This document shows, piece by piece, positions 44,411 through 52,016 of a stretch of 64,000 bases of DNA; within the stretch, counting starts at the first letter, position 1, and every line of letters begins with the position of its first letter. Location: positions 1 through 64,000 of the forward strand of contig JAJRCF010000018.1 of the NCBI GenBank assembly GCA_028679075.1. Reading direction: 5' to 3'. The notes beneath the pieces were generated by a model that was not told the DNA's origin, did no database searches, and was given only the letters and a program-made list of their open reading frames with translations. The position numbers and the translations under genes were made by a program. This DNA is from Methanoregula sp. Lineage in GTDB: Archaea > Halobacteriota > Methanomicrobia > Methanomicrobiales > Methanospirillaceae.

Positions 44411-44959
44411 TTATAATGTTCGTTTACCAATTTTTTCAACTAATGTTATCAATCCTGAGATATATCCTAAACTTTCATTTAAATCAGGATGGTACGAACT
44501 TGGATGTGCACATTCATTTCGCTTGGATAATTCCCCGTGAAGACGCTTCATTTCAGCGTTAGATAGTAGCCGCATCTCCTTTGCAACTTTTATTAACTCA
44601 TGTTCACTTGCACCACTTTCCCGAATTTCTTCGATTGTATTATATTTTGACCAGGCAGGGCGGACTTGCTTAATCATCATCATTTGATCTGACGACATTT
44701 TTTGCTCAAGGTTATCAATAAATCCAGCCCACGCCATGACGATAGCAGAACGATAGATCTCCTGTTCAATACAACGCAATGATTCATCGAATAATTCTTC
44801 TTGATGAAGTGAGAGGGTTCTCAATTTCTTTCGTGAGTGATCGACCGAAATAATTCGTGAGGGTGATGTTTCATATTGGGAGAATAATTTATGCGATTCC
44901 GATTCAAACTGCTTAATACTCCCGTGAATTTGGGAAAAAATGTTATTCATTAAGATCAT
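44411..44959 (-). CDS. HEPN-like protein with Rx4H motif (candidate RNase)
   Basis: A 182-aa, mostly helical protein. The helix ESLRCIEQEIYRSAIVMAWAGFIDNLEQKM (about 59-88) and the motif RNECAH (R147 to H152) match the HEPN superfamily, whose Rx4-6H pair forms an RNA-cleaving site in many toxins and defence proteins. Its ATG at 44959 overlaps the DUF5343 stop as ATGA. An ATG at 44950 is also possible. It is the last gene of an AT-rich three-gene operon. The 298 bp beyond it (44113-44410) are AT-rich with no gene. Confidence 0.65.
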   Translation of the reverse strand: MILMNNIFSQIHGSIKQFESESHKLFSQYETSPSRIISVDHSRKKLRTLSLHQEELFDESLRCIEQEIYRSAIVMAWAGFIDNLEQKMSSDQMMMIKQVRPAWSKYNTIEEIRESGASEHELIKVAKEMRLLSNAEMKRLHGELSKRNECAHPSSYHPDLNESLGYISGLITLVEKIGKRTL

Positions 44960-45585
44960 TGTTCAATGAGGTATTTTTTCATCGCTGCAAAGAAGTTATC
45001 ATAGACTTTTGCATCCGTTGTATCCGGCAATGTCAATTGAATATTGATATTAATGGTAACTCCGGACCCCTGCAATTTCGTCTTTGATAATGTCGTTTTA
45101 CTTCCTGTAGATATTGCTGCGATGGGGGGCTCTACATCAGAGGCCAATTCATCTTGGTCGACATATTCTCCATTAAAGTCGGCAAGTTCGCATAAGGTCT
45201 TGAACGTTAAAATTGTCTTATCGATAACTTGCTTACCAGCATTTGAACGCTTCGTGAAGAAATGCTCCAGCTCTTGGTTACTTCGAGCGTTGGCATCAGG
45301 ATATATTGAGAATAGATCCTTGTAACCTCGTTTAATTCCTTCTGCGAGAACTTTTTTATGACTCGGTGTCCGGTATTGAATCCACAAATCGCTTGGTGTA
45401 CTGGAATCAGTTATGAACTCGATCGATCGCATTACTCGAAGGATCGGCCGATCGTTACTGGATCGAAATCCGATTGATTGGAACCAATCTTGGGTTGCCC
45501 CAGTTGTAGGTACTCCAATATCTCGAATTTTTTTCAGGAACTCTTTAAGCCTGCCAGTGTTGGGAGTATATGTATATTCAGACAT
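44956..45585 (-). CDS. DUF5343 family protein
   Basis: A 209-aa protein. Residues about 5-135 (TPNTGRLKEFLKKIRDIGVPTTGATQDWFQSIGFRSSNDRPILRVMRSIEFI...LWIQYRTPSHKKVLAEGIKRGYKDLFSIYPDANARSNQELEHFFTK...TFKTLCELADF) follow the DUF5343 pattern, a helical/winged-helix module. A polar linker leads to a beta-strand and helix (VTININIQLTLPDTTDAKVYDNFFAAMKKYL) that recurs at the end of such proteins. The start at 45585 lies within the end of the upstream gene (8-bp overlap). It is flanked by a wHTH protein and a HEPN protein. Confidence 0.75.
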   Translation of the reverse strand: MSEYTYTPNTGRLKEFLKKIRDIGVPTTGATQDWFQSIGFRSSNDRPILRVMRSIEFITDSSTPSDLWIQYRTPSHKKVLAEGIKRGYKDLFSIYPDANARSNQELEHFFTKRSNAGKQVIDKTILTFKTLCELADFNGEYVDQDELASDVEPPIAAISTGSKTTLSKTKLQGSGVTININIQLTLPDTTDAKVYDNFFAAMKKYLIEQ

Positions 45586-46336
45586 CTTTTTCACCACACA
45601 AAACATCCAAGATTGCTTTCAGTTTTGTTAGGTCACTCTTGGTACAGCCATCAGGGATTTGGATAAGTGCTTTTTTGCCCGAGGACGTTATAAATTCGAA
45701 CTTATGATAACCCTCTGCCTCGGATGGAGCAGGCTCTGCCTTTGCACCCGCGGGTGGTGCAGGTTCAGGTGGCTTTTGCTCTGCACCTTTTTTTTGTTCT
45801 GCTTGATCGTCAGTGGAAGTGACCACTAGTCTGTTGTCCTTCAATAAATTGGCATATTTTGCACTTTCAATAAAGGATACTACTGCTTGTCCAACAACAT
45901 TTTCGGCAATTCCGTAATGTAGGAACATATTTTTGAGGATCTCCTGATCGGGTAAATCCACCCCGTCATATTGGGTGATCATAGTAGTGTAGAGATGTGG
46001 TTTTTTGAAGCATTCTTTCAGTAACGCATTTTTTTGCGCCTCCCCTTCCGTCGGGAAAAGGATTGTAAAAACTTTGTCCGTCACTTTCAATGCATTATCC
46101 ATCCTCTCTATCAAACCAAACTGTTCTGCGCTACTTACACTGTAGGAGTACCTTTTATTCGAGGTATCTTTTACGTCCATTTCTTTTAAAACAGAGGAAA
46201 TTGGTGCTTCTTTACGTCCACCGATATTTTTAACCATCTCTGCAAAATTGATGCAGTCTTTAAGACTGTAGTAAGGATAGCGTACACTCCTTTCAACAGT
46301 CCTTTTTGTTTTTACGGGAGCTTCATTTTCGGTCAT
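45578..46336 (-). CDS. wHTH/DUF5343-like protein with Pro/Ala linker
   Basis: A 252-aa protein starting MTENEAPVKTKRTVERS with GGAGAAA upstream. The helical N-terminal part (RYPYYSLKDCINFAEMVKNIGGRKEAPISSVLKEMDVKDTSNKRYSYSVSSAEQFGLIERMDNALKVTDKVFTILFP) looks like a winged helix and continues into a DUF5343-like helical stretch. A Pro/Ala/Glu-rich linker (about 180-210) leads to a small C-terminal strand-strand-helix domain like that ending the next protein. It is the first gene of the three-gene unit. A frame continuing to 46519 is AT-rich and not protein-like. Confidence 0.65.
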   Translation of the reverse strand: MTENEAPVKTKRTVERSVRYPYYSLKDCINFAEMVKNIGGRKEAPISSVLKEMDVKDTSNKRYSYSVSSAEQFGLIERMDNALKVTDKVFTILFPTEGEAQKNALLKECFKKPHLYTTMITQYDGVDLPDQEILKNMFLHYGIAENVVGQAVVSFIESAKYANLLKDNRLVVTSTDDQAEQKKGAEQKPPEPAPPAGAKAEPAPSEAEGYHKFEFITSSGKKALIQIPDGCTKSDLTKLKAILDVLCGEKDV

Positions 46337-46633
46337 AATATTTCTCCAAACTTTGTTATAACTATGTATGTTCCTTTTACTATATATGTTCTCGCAGAGT
46401 TTTGAGACCAACATATTATGTGAATGTGTACATCTTTTAAAAAATAGAAATTGTATTATTATTTTTTTTAACGTCGAAAAATCGCTTATATTGTCTTTAT
46501 GTCTCAAAAGTACTCTCAATGTTCTTAAAAGAACAAATTATTAGCTTAGTTTATGTTTTTGGCGAGAAAGGATCGACGGTCTCCTAATGCCTGTTGATTC
46601 TTCATTCAACTCCCGCTCATTCTTTTCACTCAG

Positions 46634-46748
46634 ACCCTGCCCAAAATCTGCGAGCAGATCAACCAGACCTTGCATGAAAATTTTCAATCAAACCTTGCTC
46701 AAAAAATTTCAGGCAGACCTTGGTTGCAAAAAGTTAAACAGATCTGTC
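46634..46748. repeat. 25-bp tandem repeats, block 1
   Basis: After a partial unit at 46634-46657, three exact-length 25-bp units start with ACCTTG at 46667, 46692 and 46717 and end ..CAA or ..CAG. Unit 1 has the palindrome GAAAATTTTC at its centre. Unit 3 (46717-46741) plus its flank GCAAAAAGTTAAACAGATCT recurs at the end of block 2. Confidence 0.75.
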
Positions 46749-46806
46749 TGAACCGAAAACCAGAGAAATGCCTCACCGTCGTAAGAAAATCCGGGAATTG
46801 AACCAG

Positions 46807-46972
46807 ACCCTGCTTGAAAAATTTTAATCAAACCTTGCTTGATGTGCTTTCAAGCAGACCCTGCTCAAAATTTTTGAACCGGACCTTGCGTGAAAAATTT
46901 CAATCGACCCCTCAGCCCCTGCCCAATTTTTTTCAAGCAGACTTTGATTGCAAAAAGTTAAACAGATCTGTA
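46807..46972. repeat. 25-bp tandem repeats, block 2
   Basis: Units of 24-26 bp begin at 46807, 46832, 46858, 46883, 46916 and 46941 with ACCYTG-, CCCCTG- or ACTTTG-like starts and AT-rich near-palindromic centres (TTGAAAAATT, TGAAAAATTTCA). The last unit (46941-46965) matches the last unit of block 1 except at two positions. The two blocks probably arose by duplication of the same array. Confidence 0.75.
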
Positions 46973-47146
46973 CGACCGCCAAACTATGGACCAGCCCCCG
47001 CCCGGTGAAACCGCACCACATGGATTCTCTAAAATGTGGTTGTGCGGGAAATGGATTGAGAGATGTCAGTATTGTGACGGGCATCAGGTATCCCTGTGAA
47101 CATGACAAAAGAATATTGAAGCGAGAGAGCATAAATCTGAAAAGAT

Positions 47147-47488
47147 ATGAGTGGCAAAATAGAATCCCGCCCGCAAAAGTTGTTTCAAAGAGAGATGAAA
47201 AAGAAATTTGCTGAAACGACACCTCCCGACAATACAGTACGCGGGGTGTACGAATCCGCCCCTCCTGTTCCTGCAACGGAAAACCGGGAGGTCAAGGTGA
47301 TGCTTGCCGATATTATTTCCCGGCTCGACCGGATTGAAGAGAAGATCGACGAGAATGTCTATCCTCCTGAATCGGCAATCAAACCGGCGTTTGTCAAACG
47401 GATAAAAAAAGCCCAGGCCGATATCGCTAAAGGAAAAGGGAAGACGTACGAATCGATGGACGCTTTTATCAGGGCCATCTCTGAATGA
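47147..47488 (+). CDS. RelB/antitoxin-like protein
   Basis: A 113-aa protein starting MSGKIESRPQKLFQREMKKK. The N-terminus is basic. The middle has a helix DIISRLDRIEEKIDENVYPPESAI, and the end FVKRIKKAQADIAKGKGKTYESMDAFIRAISE resembles the toxin-wrapping tail of RelB/DUF5678-type antitoxins (…GKxxxxxSxxdfl…). Its stop overlaps the ATG of the RelE-like frame as ATGA, the usual toxin-antitoxin coupling. The AT-rich 25-bp repeats lie upstream. Confidence 0.75.
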   Translation: MSGKIESRPQKLFQREMKKKFAETTPPDNTVRGVYESAPPVPATENREVKVMLADIISRLDRIEEKIDENVYPPESAIKPAFVKRIKKAQADIAKGKGKTYESMDAFIRAISE

Positions 47489-47747
47489 CGTACACGATTG
47501 TCGCGAATCCTGAGGTTGAGGCGAGCTTTGGGAAGATGGCAAAGAAGGACGTTGCCCGGTTTGGGCAGATAATCAAAAACTCCAGGAACTTGGCGAGAAC
47601 CCGGAGATCGGTAAGCCGCTTCACCGGCCAATGCAGGGACTGCGGCGCGTGCATATCGGGCACTTTATCCTGACGTATAAATTTGAAAAGAAAAAAGGGC
47701 TGATTACTCTCGTGGATTATGCACACCACGATGAAGCGTATAGTTAG
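47485..47747 (+). pseudogene. RelE/ParE-type toxin, frameshifted
   Basis: The first part reads MTYTIVANPEVEASFGKMAK-KDVARFGQIIK in frame 1. After the A-run at 47575-47579 the family sequence continues in another frame: LQELGENPEIGKPLHRPMQG, then LRRVHIGHFILTYKFEKKKGLITLVDYAHHDEAYS and a stop at 47745. Adding one A to the five-A run restores a complete toxin of about 87 aa. So the gene is inactivated by a 1-bp deletion, or the run was misread. The last strand VDYAHHDEAY is the RelE catalytic end. In frame 1 alone the peptide stops at 47673. Confidence 0.85.
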
Positions 47748-47827
47748 GATTTGACCAATCCTTTTTTTGTCCGGTAAGTCCCGGGACTGAAAAGGCCGGG
47801 ATGCCAGCAATACAGCAGGCGGGCGAG

Positions 47828-48343
47828 CTACGTTCTTCCGGATTTTTTCACAGCAGGTTTCTTCCCCCGCACCGTCTTCTTCTTCGCCACTTTCGGCTTC
47901 GCCACAACCCCCGGCACATCGCACGGCATGCACTTCTCCAGCTTCTCGTCAACGATACGATAGGCATTCGCAAGAACCGACGAATTGGAGATCATGCCGG
48001 ACAATAAAATAACCTCAAGGATCTCGTCGCGGGTCGCCCCCATCTTCATCGCCGCCTGCATGTGGTAGCCGGTACAGTGCGGGCACTTTAAGGCCGCCCC
48101 CACCGCCATGCTGATCAGCTCCACGTACTTCGGGTCGAGCGGGCTTGTCTGCGCCACCGTCCCCTTGTACAGGAGGTGGGAGATGAGCACCTCGGGGCGC
48201 TCGCCCATCCGCTTGAAGATGAGCGGGATCTTCCCGTACTCGACCTCGATTGCCTTCATCCATTCATCTGCCGTTGCCTCCGAGCCCTGCTCCACAATCC
48301 GGGCGAGCTTCTCCTCAAACGTTCCTTTTGTTGTCCTGCCCAT
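47828..48343 (-). CDS. Carboxymuconolactone decarboxylase (CMD/AhpD) family protein with Lys-rich tail
   Basis: A 171-aa all-helical CMD-family protein. The redox motif CPHCTGYHMQAAMKMGATRDEILEVILLSGMI (CxxC with the following His) places it with AhpD-like peroxidase or disulfide reductase members. The C-terminal 25 residues are a basic tail (KPKVAKKKTVRGKKPAVKK), unusual for the family. It is 10 bp after methanogenesis marker 7, so it is the last gene of the MCR activation operon. An oxygen- or thiol-protection role for that machinery is inferred. Confidence 0.85.
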   Translation of the reverse strand: MGRTTKGTFEEKLARIVEQGSEATADEWMKAIEVEYGKIPLIFKRMGERPEVLISHLLYKGTVAQTSPLDPKYVELISMAVGAALKCPHCTGYHMQAAMKMGATRDEILEVILLSGMISNSSVLANAYRIVDEKLEKCMPCDVPGVVAKPKVAKKKTVRGKKPAVKKSGRT

Positions 48344-48353
48344 TATACCGCCT

Positions 48354-49292
48354 TCATATCACCGTGTTCGTCTCCGAGAACGGGAGTACCCTGACAAGGA
48401 TGTAGTCCCGCATCCGCGAAGGATGGACTTCCGCAATATCCCCGAGCTGGATCCCGTCCTCGATCTCGATATGCCTCAGCCGCTCCGCGAATGTGTCGTA
48501 AGGTAACTTGACCCGCAGGCCGGCCATCTGCACGGTCAGGGGCGTGGGGGAGGTCACGTCAAGGATCTCGGGGATCTTCTCCCGGATCACGCCCATGAGC
48601 CGGGCCGGCGAGACCGAGAGGGGGTCCTTTGCAATCTCGTCCCGCTTCTTCTCGAGCACCCGGGTGATCTCCGCCACGATCTCGTCCAGCTTGTCCAGCT
48701 GGTCGGCCTCTTTTGTCCTCCGCATGAACCGGCCCACGTTCCCCACGTACCCATCCACCGGAGGGTCGATGATCTTTTTCAAGACCTCGATATCCGGCCC
48801 CCCGCAGAGCACGATCGGCACCTCGATCCCGCGCCGGAGCGTGGGCATCTTGTACTCGATGCAGGTCTCGAAGTTGCCGAGGAGGTACACCGCGATGTCG
48901 TGCTCGTTGATCACGTCCCGCTCTTCGTCGTTCAGGCCCGCGATCCGCTTCCCCGGGCCCCGGGCAAGGCTGACCATGTTGCTCTTGGCCCCGAGGCGCC
49001 GGACGTACTCCGCGATGTCGCAGGAGGGGTGGGGCAGGTGGTGGATCTCGAGGCTCATGCTGACAATCGCGATCTCCGTCCCGACCAGCGGGGAATCGGT
49101 CACTTCCCCGAAGAGCGGGCGGGAGATCTCGCGGATCAGTTCGATGTCGTCCCGCGGGACAAAGCACTGGAGCACGACCTCCTGCGCAAGGATGTGCTTC
49201 TGGACGACATAGCCCCCGAGGTCCTCGATCAGGTCCTCGACAATATCGTGCTGGTAGATCCCGCCCTTGTAGGTGACCGGCACGAGCATCAT
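48354..49292 (-). CDS. mmp7: Methanogenesis marker protein 7
   Basis: A 312-aa protein found only in methanogens and relatives. The start MMLVPVTYKGGIYQHDIVEDLIEDLGGYVVQKHILAQEVVLQCFVP and IPIVLCGGPDIEVLKKIIDPPVDGYVGNVGRFMRRTK are recognised family blocks. Marker 7 is known as part of the ATP-dependent complex that activates MCR nickel together with component A2, markers 3 and 17 and McrC. Its ATG overlaps the marker 17 stop as ATGA. No mcr structural gene is in this window. Confidence 0.9.
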   Translation of the reverse strand: MMLVPVTYKGGIYQHDIVEDLIEDLGGYVVQKHILAQEVVLQCFVPRDDIELIREISRPLFGEVTDSPLVGTEIAIVSMSLEIHHLPHPSCDIAEYVRRLGAKSNMVSLARGPGKRIAGLNDEERDVINEHDIAVYLLGNFETCIEYKMPTLRRGIEVPIVLCGGPDIEVLKKIIDPPVDGYVGNVGRFMRRTKEADQLDKLDEIVAEITRVLEKKRDEIAKDPLSVSPARLMGVIREKIPEILDVTSPTPLTVQMAGLRVKLPYDTFAERLRHIEIEDGIQLGDIAEVHPSRMRDYILVRVLPFSETNTVI

Positions 49293-49873
49293 GGCGGCAC
49301 CTCGCCCATCAACGCGAATTTTTCTTTGATGAGCGTGCCGATGTCCTCAGCGAGCGTGTTCTCGCTTGCCACGAAGAGGAACTTGCTGCCCGTGAAGACC
49401 TCGCTCCTGAGCCGGAAGCCTTCAGGAGCAATGCACCGGAGGGCGTAGATGAGGTCCTTGTGCACCGACTCGCTCGGGTCGGCGACCACGATCTCCTCGA
49501 TCTCTTTTGCCTGGACCGGGACATCATAGAGGATCACCGTGAACCGGTCGGGCTGCTCGACCTTGTCCTTGCCGAACCGCTCCCAGAAGATTTTGAGCAT
49601 CGGCGCCAGGTAGGTCTCGTCCGATATGACAAGGGTCATCTTGCCCTCCTGCGGGTTGACGTTCGCAAAGTCCCCGACCCGGACAACGGTCGTGATCTTC
49701 CGGAGTATCCCGACCGCGACAAAGACCGGGACCCTGGGATCGATGAAGATGTGGAGCTTGTCAACGACCTTGAGCAGGTTGTGGTCGAGGAGGACGTCGT
49801 TTGCGATCTGCTTGTAGTACTCGGCGCCCAGCGGTTCGGGGCATTCCACCTCAAAGTACTCAACGGCGAGCAT
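49289..49873 (-). CDS. mmp17: Methanogenesis marker protein 17
   Basis: A 194-aa methanogen-specific protein starting MLAVEYFEVECPEPLGAEYY. Strand-rich blocks include HIFIDPRVPVFVAVGILRKITTVVRVGDFANVNPQEGKMTLVISDETYLAPML and LRSEVFTGSKFLFVASENTLAEDIGTLI. I use the ATG at 49873, one base after the marker 15 stop, because the frame upstream to 49990 lies inside marker 15. Marker 17 is a component of the MCR activation complex. The marker 15-17-7 order is a conserved operon order. Confidence 0.9.
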   Translation of the reverse strand: MLAVEYFEVECPEPLGAEYYKQIANDVLLDHNLLKVVDKLHIFIDPRVPVFVAVGILRKITTVVRVGDFANVNPQEGKMTLVISDETYLAPMLKIFWERFGKDKVEQPDRFTVILYDVPVQAKEIEEIVVADPSESVHKDLIYALRCIAPEGFRLRSEVFTGSKFLFVASENTLAEDIGTLIKEKFALMGEVPP

Positions 49874-49874
49874 C

Positions 49875-51113
49875 TTATTCGTCCTTGATGAATCCTGATG
49901 CGAGGAGCGCTGATCCGACGGCACCGATATACTGGGAGTGGTGGGGCACGACGACCTTCGTCTGCAACAACTCCCCCATGGCATGGACAAGCCCCTCGAT
50001 GAGGGACGTGCCCCCGACCATGATCACCGGCTCCTTGATGTCCACTTCCTGCAGCTGCTGCTCGAAGACCTGCTCGGCCACCGAATGGCAGGCGGCTGCG
50101 GCCACGTCCTCGCGGGAGGACCCCGCGGCGAGGGCGTTGACCAGGCTCTGGGTGCCAAAGACGATACAGTAGCTGTTCATCGGCACGCGTCCGCCAAACC
50201 CTTTCATGGAGAGCGGGCCGAGCTCGGTGATATCGACGCCGAGGCGTTTTGCGGTCATCTCGAGGAACCGCCCGCTCGCGCCGGCGCAGATCCCGCCCAT
50301 CGTGAAGACGCCGGGGATCCCGTCCATCACCGTTATCGCCTTGTTGTCCATCCCCCCGATATCGATCACCGTTGCCGGCCCGTGCTGCCGGTCCGCGAGG
50401 TAGACCGCCCCCTTCGAATTGACGGTCAGCTCTTCCTGGACGAGGTTGGCATTGAGGTCCTTGCCGACAAGGAACCGGCCGTATCCCGTGGTGCCGGTTG
50501 CCTGGATATCCTTCATGGTCATGCCGGCTTCGGCAAGGGCGGTCTCGATCACGCCGTGGGCGCTCTTGAGCACTTCCGTAGTGGGCTGCCAGCCGGTCCC
50601 GATGATCTTGTTGTCCTTCATCACGACCGCTTTCGTTGTCGCGGAACCGGAATCGAGGCCGAGGGTGATCCCTTGCTGGGTCTCGCGGGCGAGCAGGGCA
50701 CGCCTCCGGGCGATGGTGGTCAGGGCCTCCATCCTCGTCAGGAGCGTCCCGGCCGTGGTCCGCTCGGTGAAGGAGTAACTGACCACCGGCAGTTTCGAGT
50801 TCTCGTGGATAAAACGCCGGAGCTCGTTTCTCACGATTGCAGCCTCGGCACACCGGAAGCAGGTGGCAATGAAGACCGCGTCAGCCTCCACCCGCCCGTC
50901 AACAAGTGCCTTTGCCCGGGCGATGGCGAGCTTGAGGTCGGGGCTTCTCACGTCCAGCCCGAATGCATCGAAGTCCCGCCGGATATCCTTCAACGCAATG
51001 TCCGGGAAGAAGATCTCCCCGTTGACTTCGTGTGCCGCGGTCTCGATCTCGTGCTGGACCCCGGAATAGTCCGGCCCGCAGGAGAGCTGTGCGATCCGTA
51101 CCGGGGGTGTCAT
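49875..51113 (-). CDS. mmp15: Methanogenesis marker protein 15 (BadF/BcrA-like ATPase)
   Basis: A 412-aa protein of the ASKHA ATPase superfamily, related to activators of 2-hydroxyacyl-CoA dehydratases. It has [32 protein letters not shown] (phosphate-1 loop, about residues 150-181), [19 protein letters not shown] and [23 protein letters not shown] with the cluster-binding Cys of this group, and [18 protein letters not shown] (adenosine motif). It probably couples ATP hydrolysis to low-potential electron delivery for MCR activation. It overlaps the marker 5 stop by 4 bp. Confidence 0.92.
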   Translation of the reverse strand: MTPPVRIAQLSCGPDYSGVQHEIETAAHEVNGEIFFPDIALKDIRRDFDAFGLDVRSPDLKLAIARAKALVDGRVEADAVFIATCFRCAEAAIVRNELRRFIHENSKLPVVSYSFTERTTAGTLLTRMEALTTIARRRALLARETQQGITLGLDSGSATTKAVVMKDNKIIGTGWQPTTEVLKSAHGVIETALAEAGMTMKDIQATGTTGYGRFLVGKDLNANLVQEELTVNSKGAVYLADRQHGPATVIDIGGMDNKAITVMDGIPGVFTMGGICAGASGRFLEMTAKRLGVDITELGPLSMKGFGGRVPMNSYCIVFGTQSLVNALAAGSSREDVAAAACHSVAEQVFEQQLQEVDIKEPVIMVGGTSLIEGLVHAMGELLQTKVVVPHHSQYIGAVGSALLASGFIKDE

Positions 51114-51556
51114 TTCTTACCCCCGAGTTCTGAGAGGAACCTTTTGATCGCGGCCACGAATTTTACCCCCTCTTCCTCGTTCTTCGGGTAGTTCAGGTCG
51201 AGCCGGGGGATATCCTTCTGGCGCAGGAGGAACTTGATCAGCTCGTTTGTCCGGGCACACCCCATGCACCCGAACGCGAAGTCGGCATCGTTGATGATGA
51301 TGGCAGCCTCGCACTCCTCGATCATCGGGCCGTACAGCGACATACGCCCGCGGACGCCGCTCGGGACCTCCACGGCTGCCCACTTCAGCCCCTTCTTGGG
51401 CTCCTCGGGCGTGATCTGGAGCGGCGGGGATTCGAGTCCTGCGGTCTGGACGCGTTCGCGGATGGCGACGGCCGACGAGAGCGGGGTGTGGCCGTGCCGT
51501 GACACGAGGTCAGAGAGGATCAGGCTCGTTGCGGGATAGATGAATATTTTTGCCAT
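51110..51556 (-). CDS. mmp5: Methanogenesis marker protein 5
   Basis: A 148-aa methanogen-specific protein starting [20 protein letters not shown]. Conserved blocks are [61 protein letters not shown], with a CMGC pair likely to bind metal or a cluster. The ATG at 51556 is one base after the marker 6 stop, with AGGAG upstream. It overlaps the marker 15 start as ATGA. The role in MCR assembly or activation is inferred from genomic linkage. Confidence 0.9.
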   Translation of the reverse strand: MAKIFIYPATSLILSDLVSRHGHTPLSSAVAIRERVQTAGLESPPLQITPEEPKKGLKWAAVEVPSGVRGRMSLYGPMIEECEAAIIINDADFAFGCMGCARTNELIKFLLRQKDIPRLDLNYPKNEEEGVKFVAAIKRFLSELGGKK

Positions 51557-51557
51557 T

Positions 51558-52016
51558 TCAGGACTCCTGTGCATCGATCAGTTTTTTCAGCGTGGTGATA
51601 TCGATCACCGGGTGTTCGAGCGGGTTTTCCGGTGCGGAGACAGCTGCCCCGTCACGCTTTTTCAGTTCTTCAAGGCCGTGCGAGACATAAGGGATGACGG
51701 TCATCTCGTACTCCATGCCATGATAGCCGGGCCGGGCCCCGCCGAGGTTTGCCCGGCAGCGCCGGGAATCGCCCGGAGGGAACCCCCGGTCCTTGACAAA
51801 GATGTGGTCCGGGTCCACCTTCCGGAGTTCATTGACGATCCGGTCGACCTCCTCCTCTTTCCCGTTCACGACGAGACCAAAACAGGTCTCCTTGATCATC
51901 GCCCCGTTCGAGATCTCGTACCCGCGGATCGCCAGGTCCGCCGGCGTAACCTCGAACGATTCCACGACCACGTATTTCGTCACCGTGCCCACGTGGGTCG
52001 GCGTGTAGTCAGTCAT
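51558..52016 (-). CDS. mmp6: Methanogenesis marker protein 6
   Basis: A 152-aa methanogen-specific protein. TKYVVVESFEVTPADLAIRGYEISNGAMIKETCFGLVVNGKEEEVDRIVNELRKVDPDHIFVKDRGFPPGDSRRCRANLGGARPGYHGMEYE is a typical family stretch, rich in charged and conserved Arg and Cys. Its ATG overlaps the marker 3 stop as ATGA. It is fully embedded in the marker operon. The biochemical role is unknown. Confidence 0.9.
   Translation of the reverse strand: MTDYTPTHVGTVTKYVVVESFEVTPADLAIRGYEISNGAMIKETCFGLVVNGKEEEVDRIVNELRKVDPDHIFVKDRGFPPGDSRRCRANLGGARPGYHGMEYEMTVIPYVSHGLEELKKRDGAAVSAPENPLEHPVIDITTLKKLIDAQES

Larger units (their letters stand above)
46337..47146. other. Gene-free AT-rich stretch with 25-bp repeat arrays
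   Basis: 810 bp without a credible gene. The first 220 bases are very AT-rich and hold the promoter of the wHTH gene. From 46634 to 46965 two blocks of 25-bp tandem repeats occur (listed separately). The last 180 bases before 47147 contain the leader of the RelB-like gene. Confidence 0.65.

Noticed and set aside
46634-46972. The 25-bp repeats as a CRISPR array
   Set aside because: Units abut with no unique spacers of 30-40 bp, vary in sequence, and no cas gene is in the window.
49938-51191. Long plus-strand open frame of 417 codons opposite markers 15 and 5
   Set aside because: It is an antisense shadow in GC-rich DNA. The minus-strand genes match known families in full.
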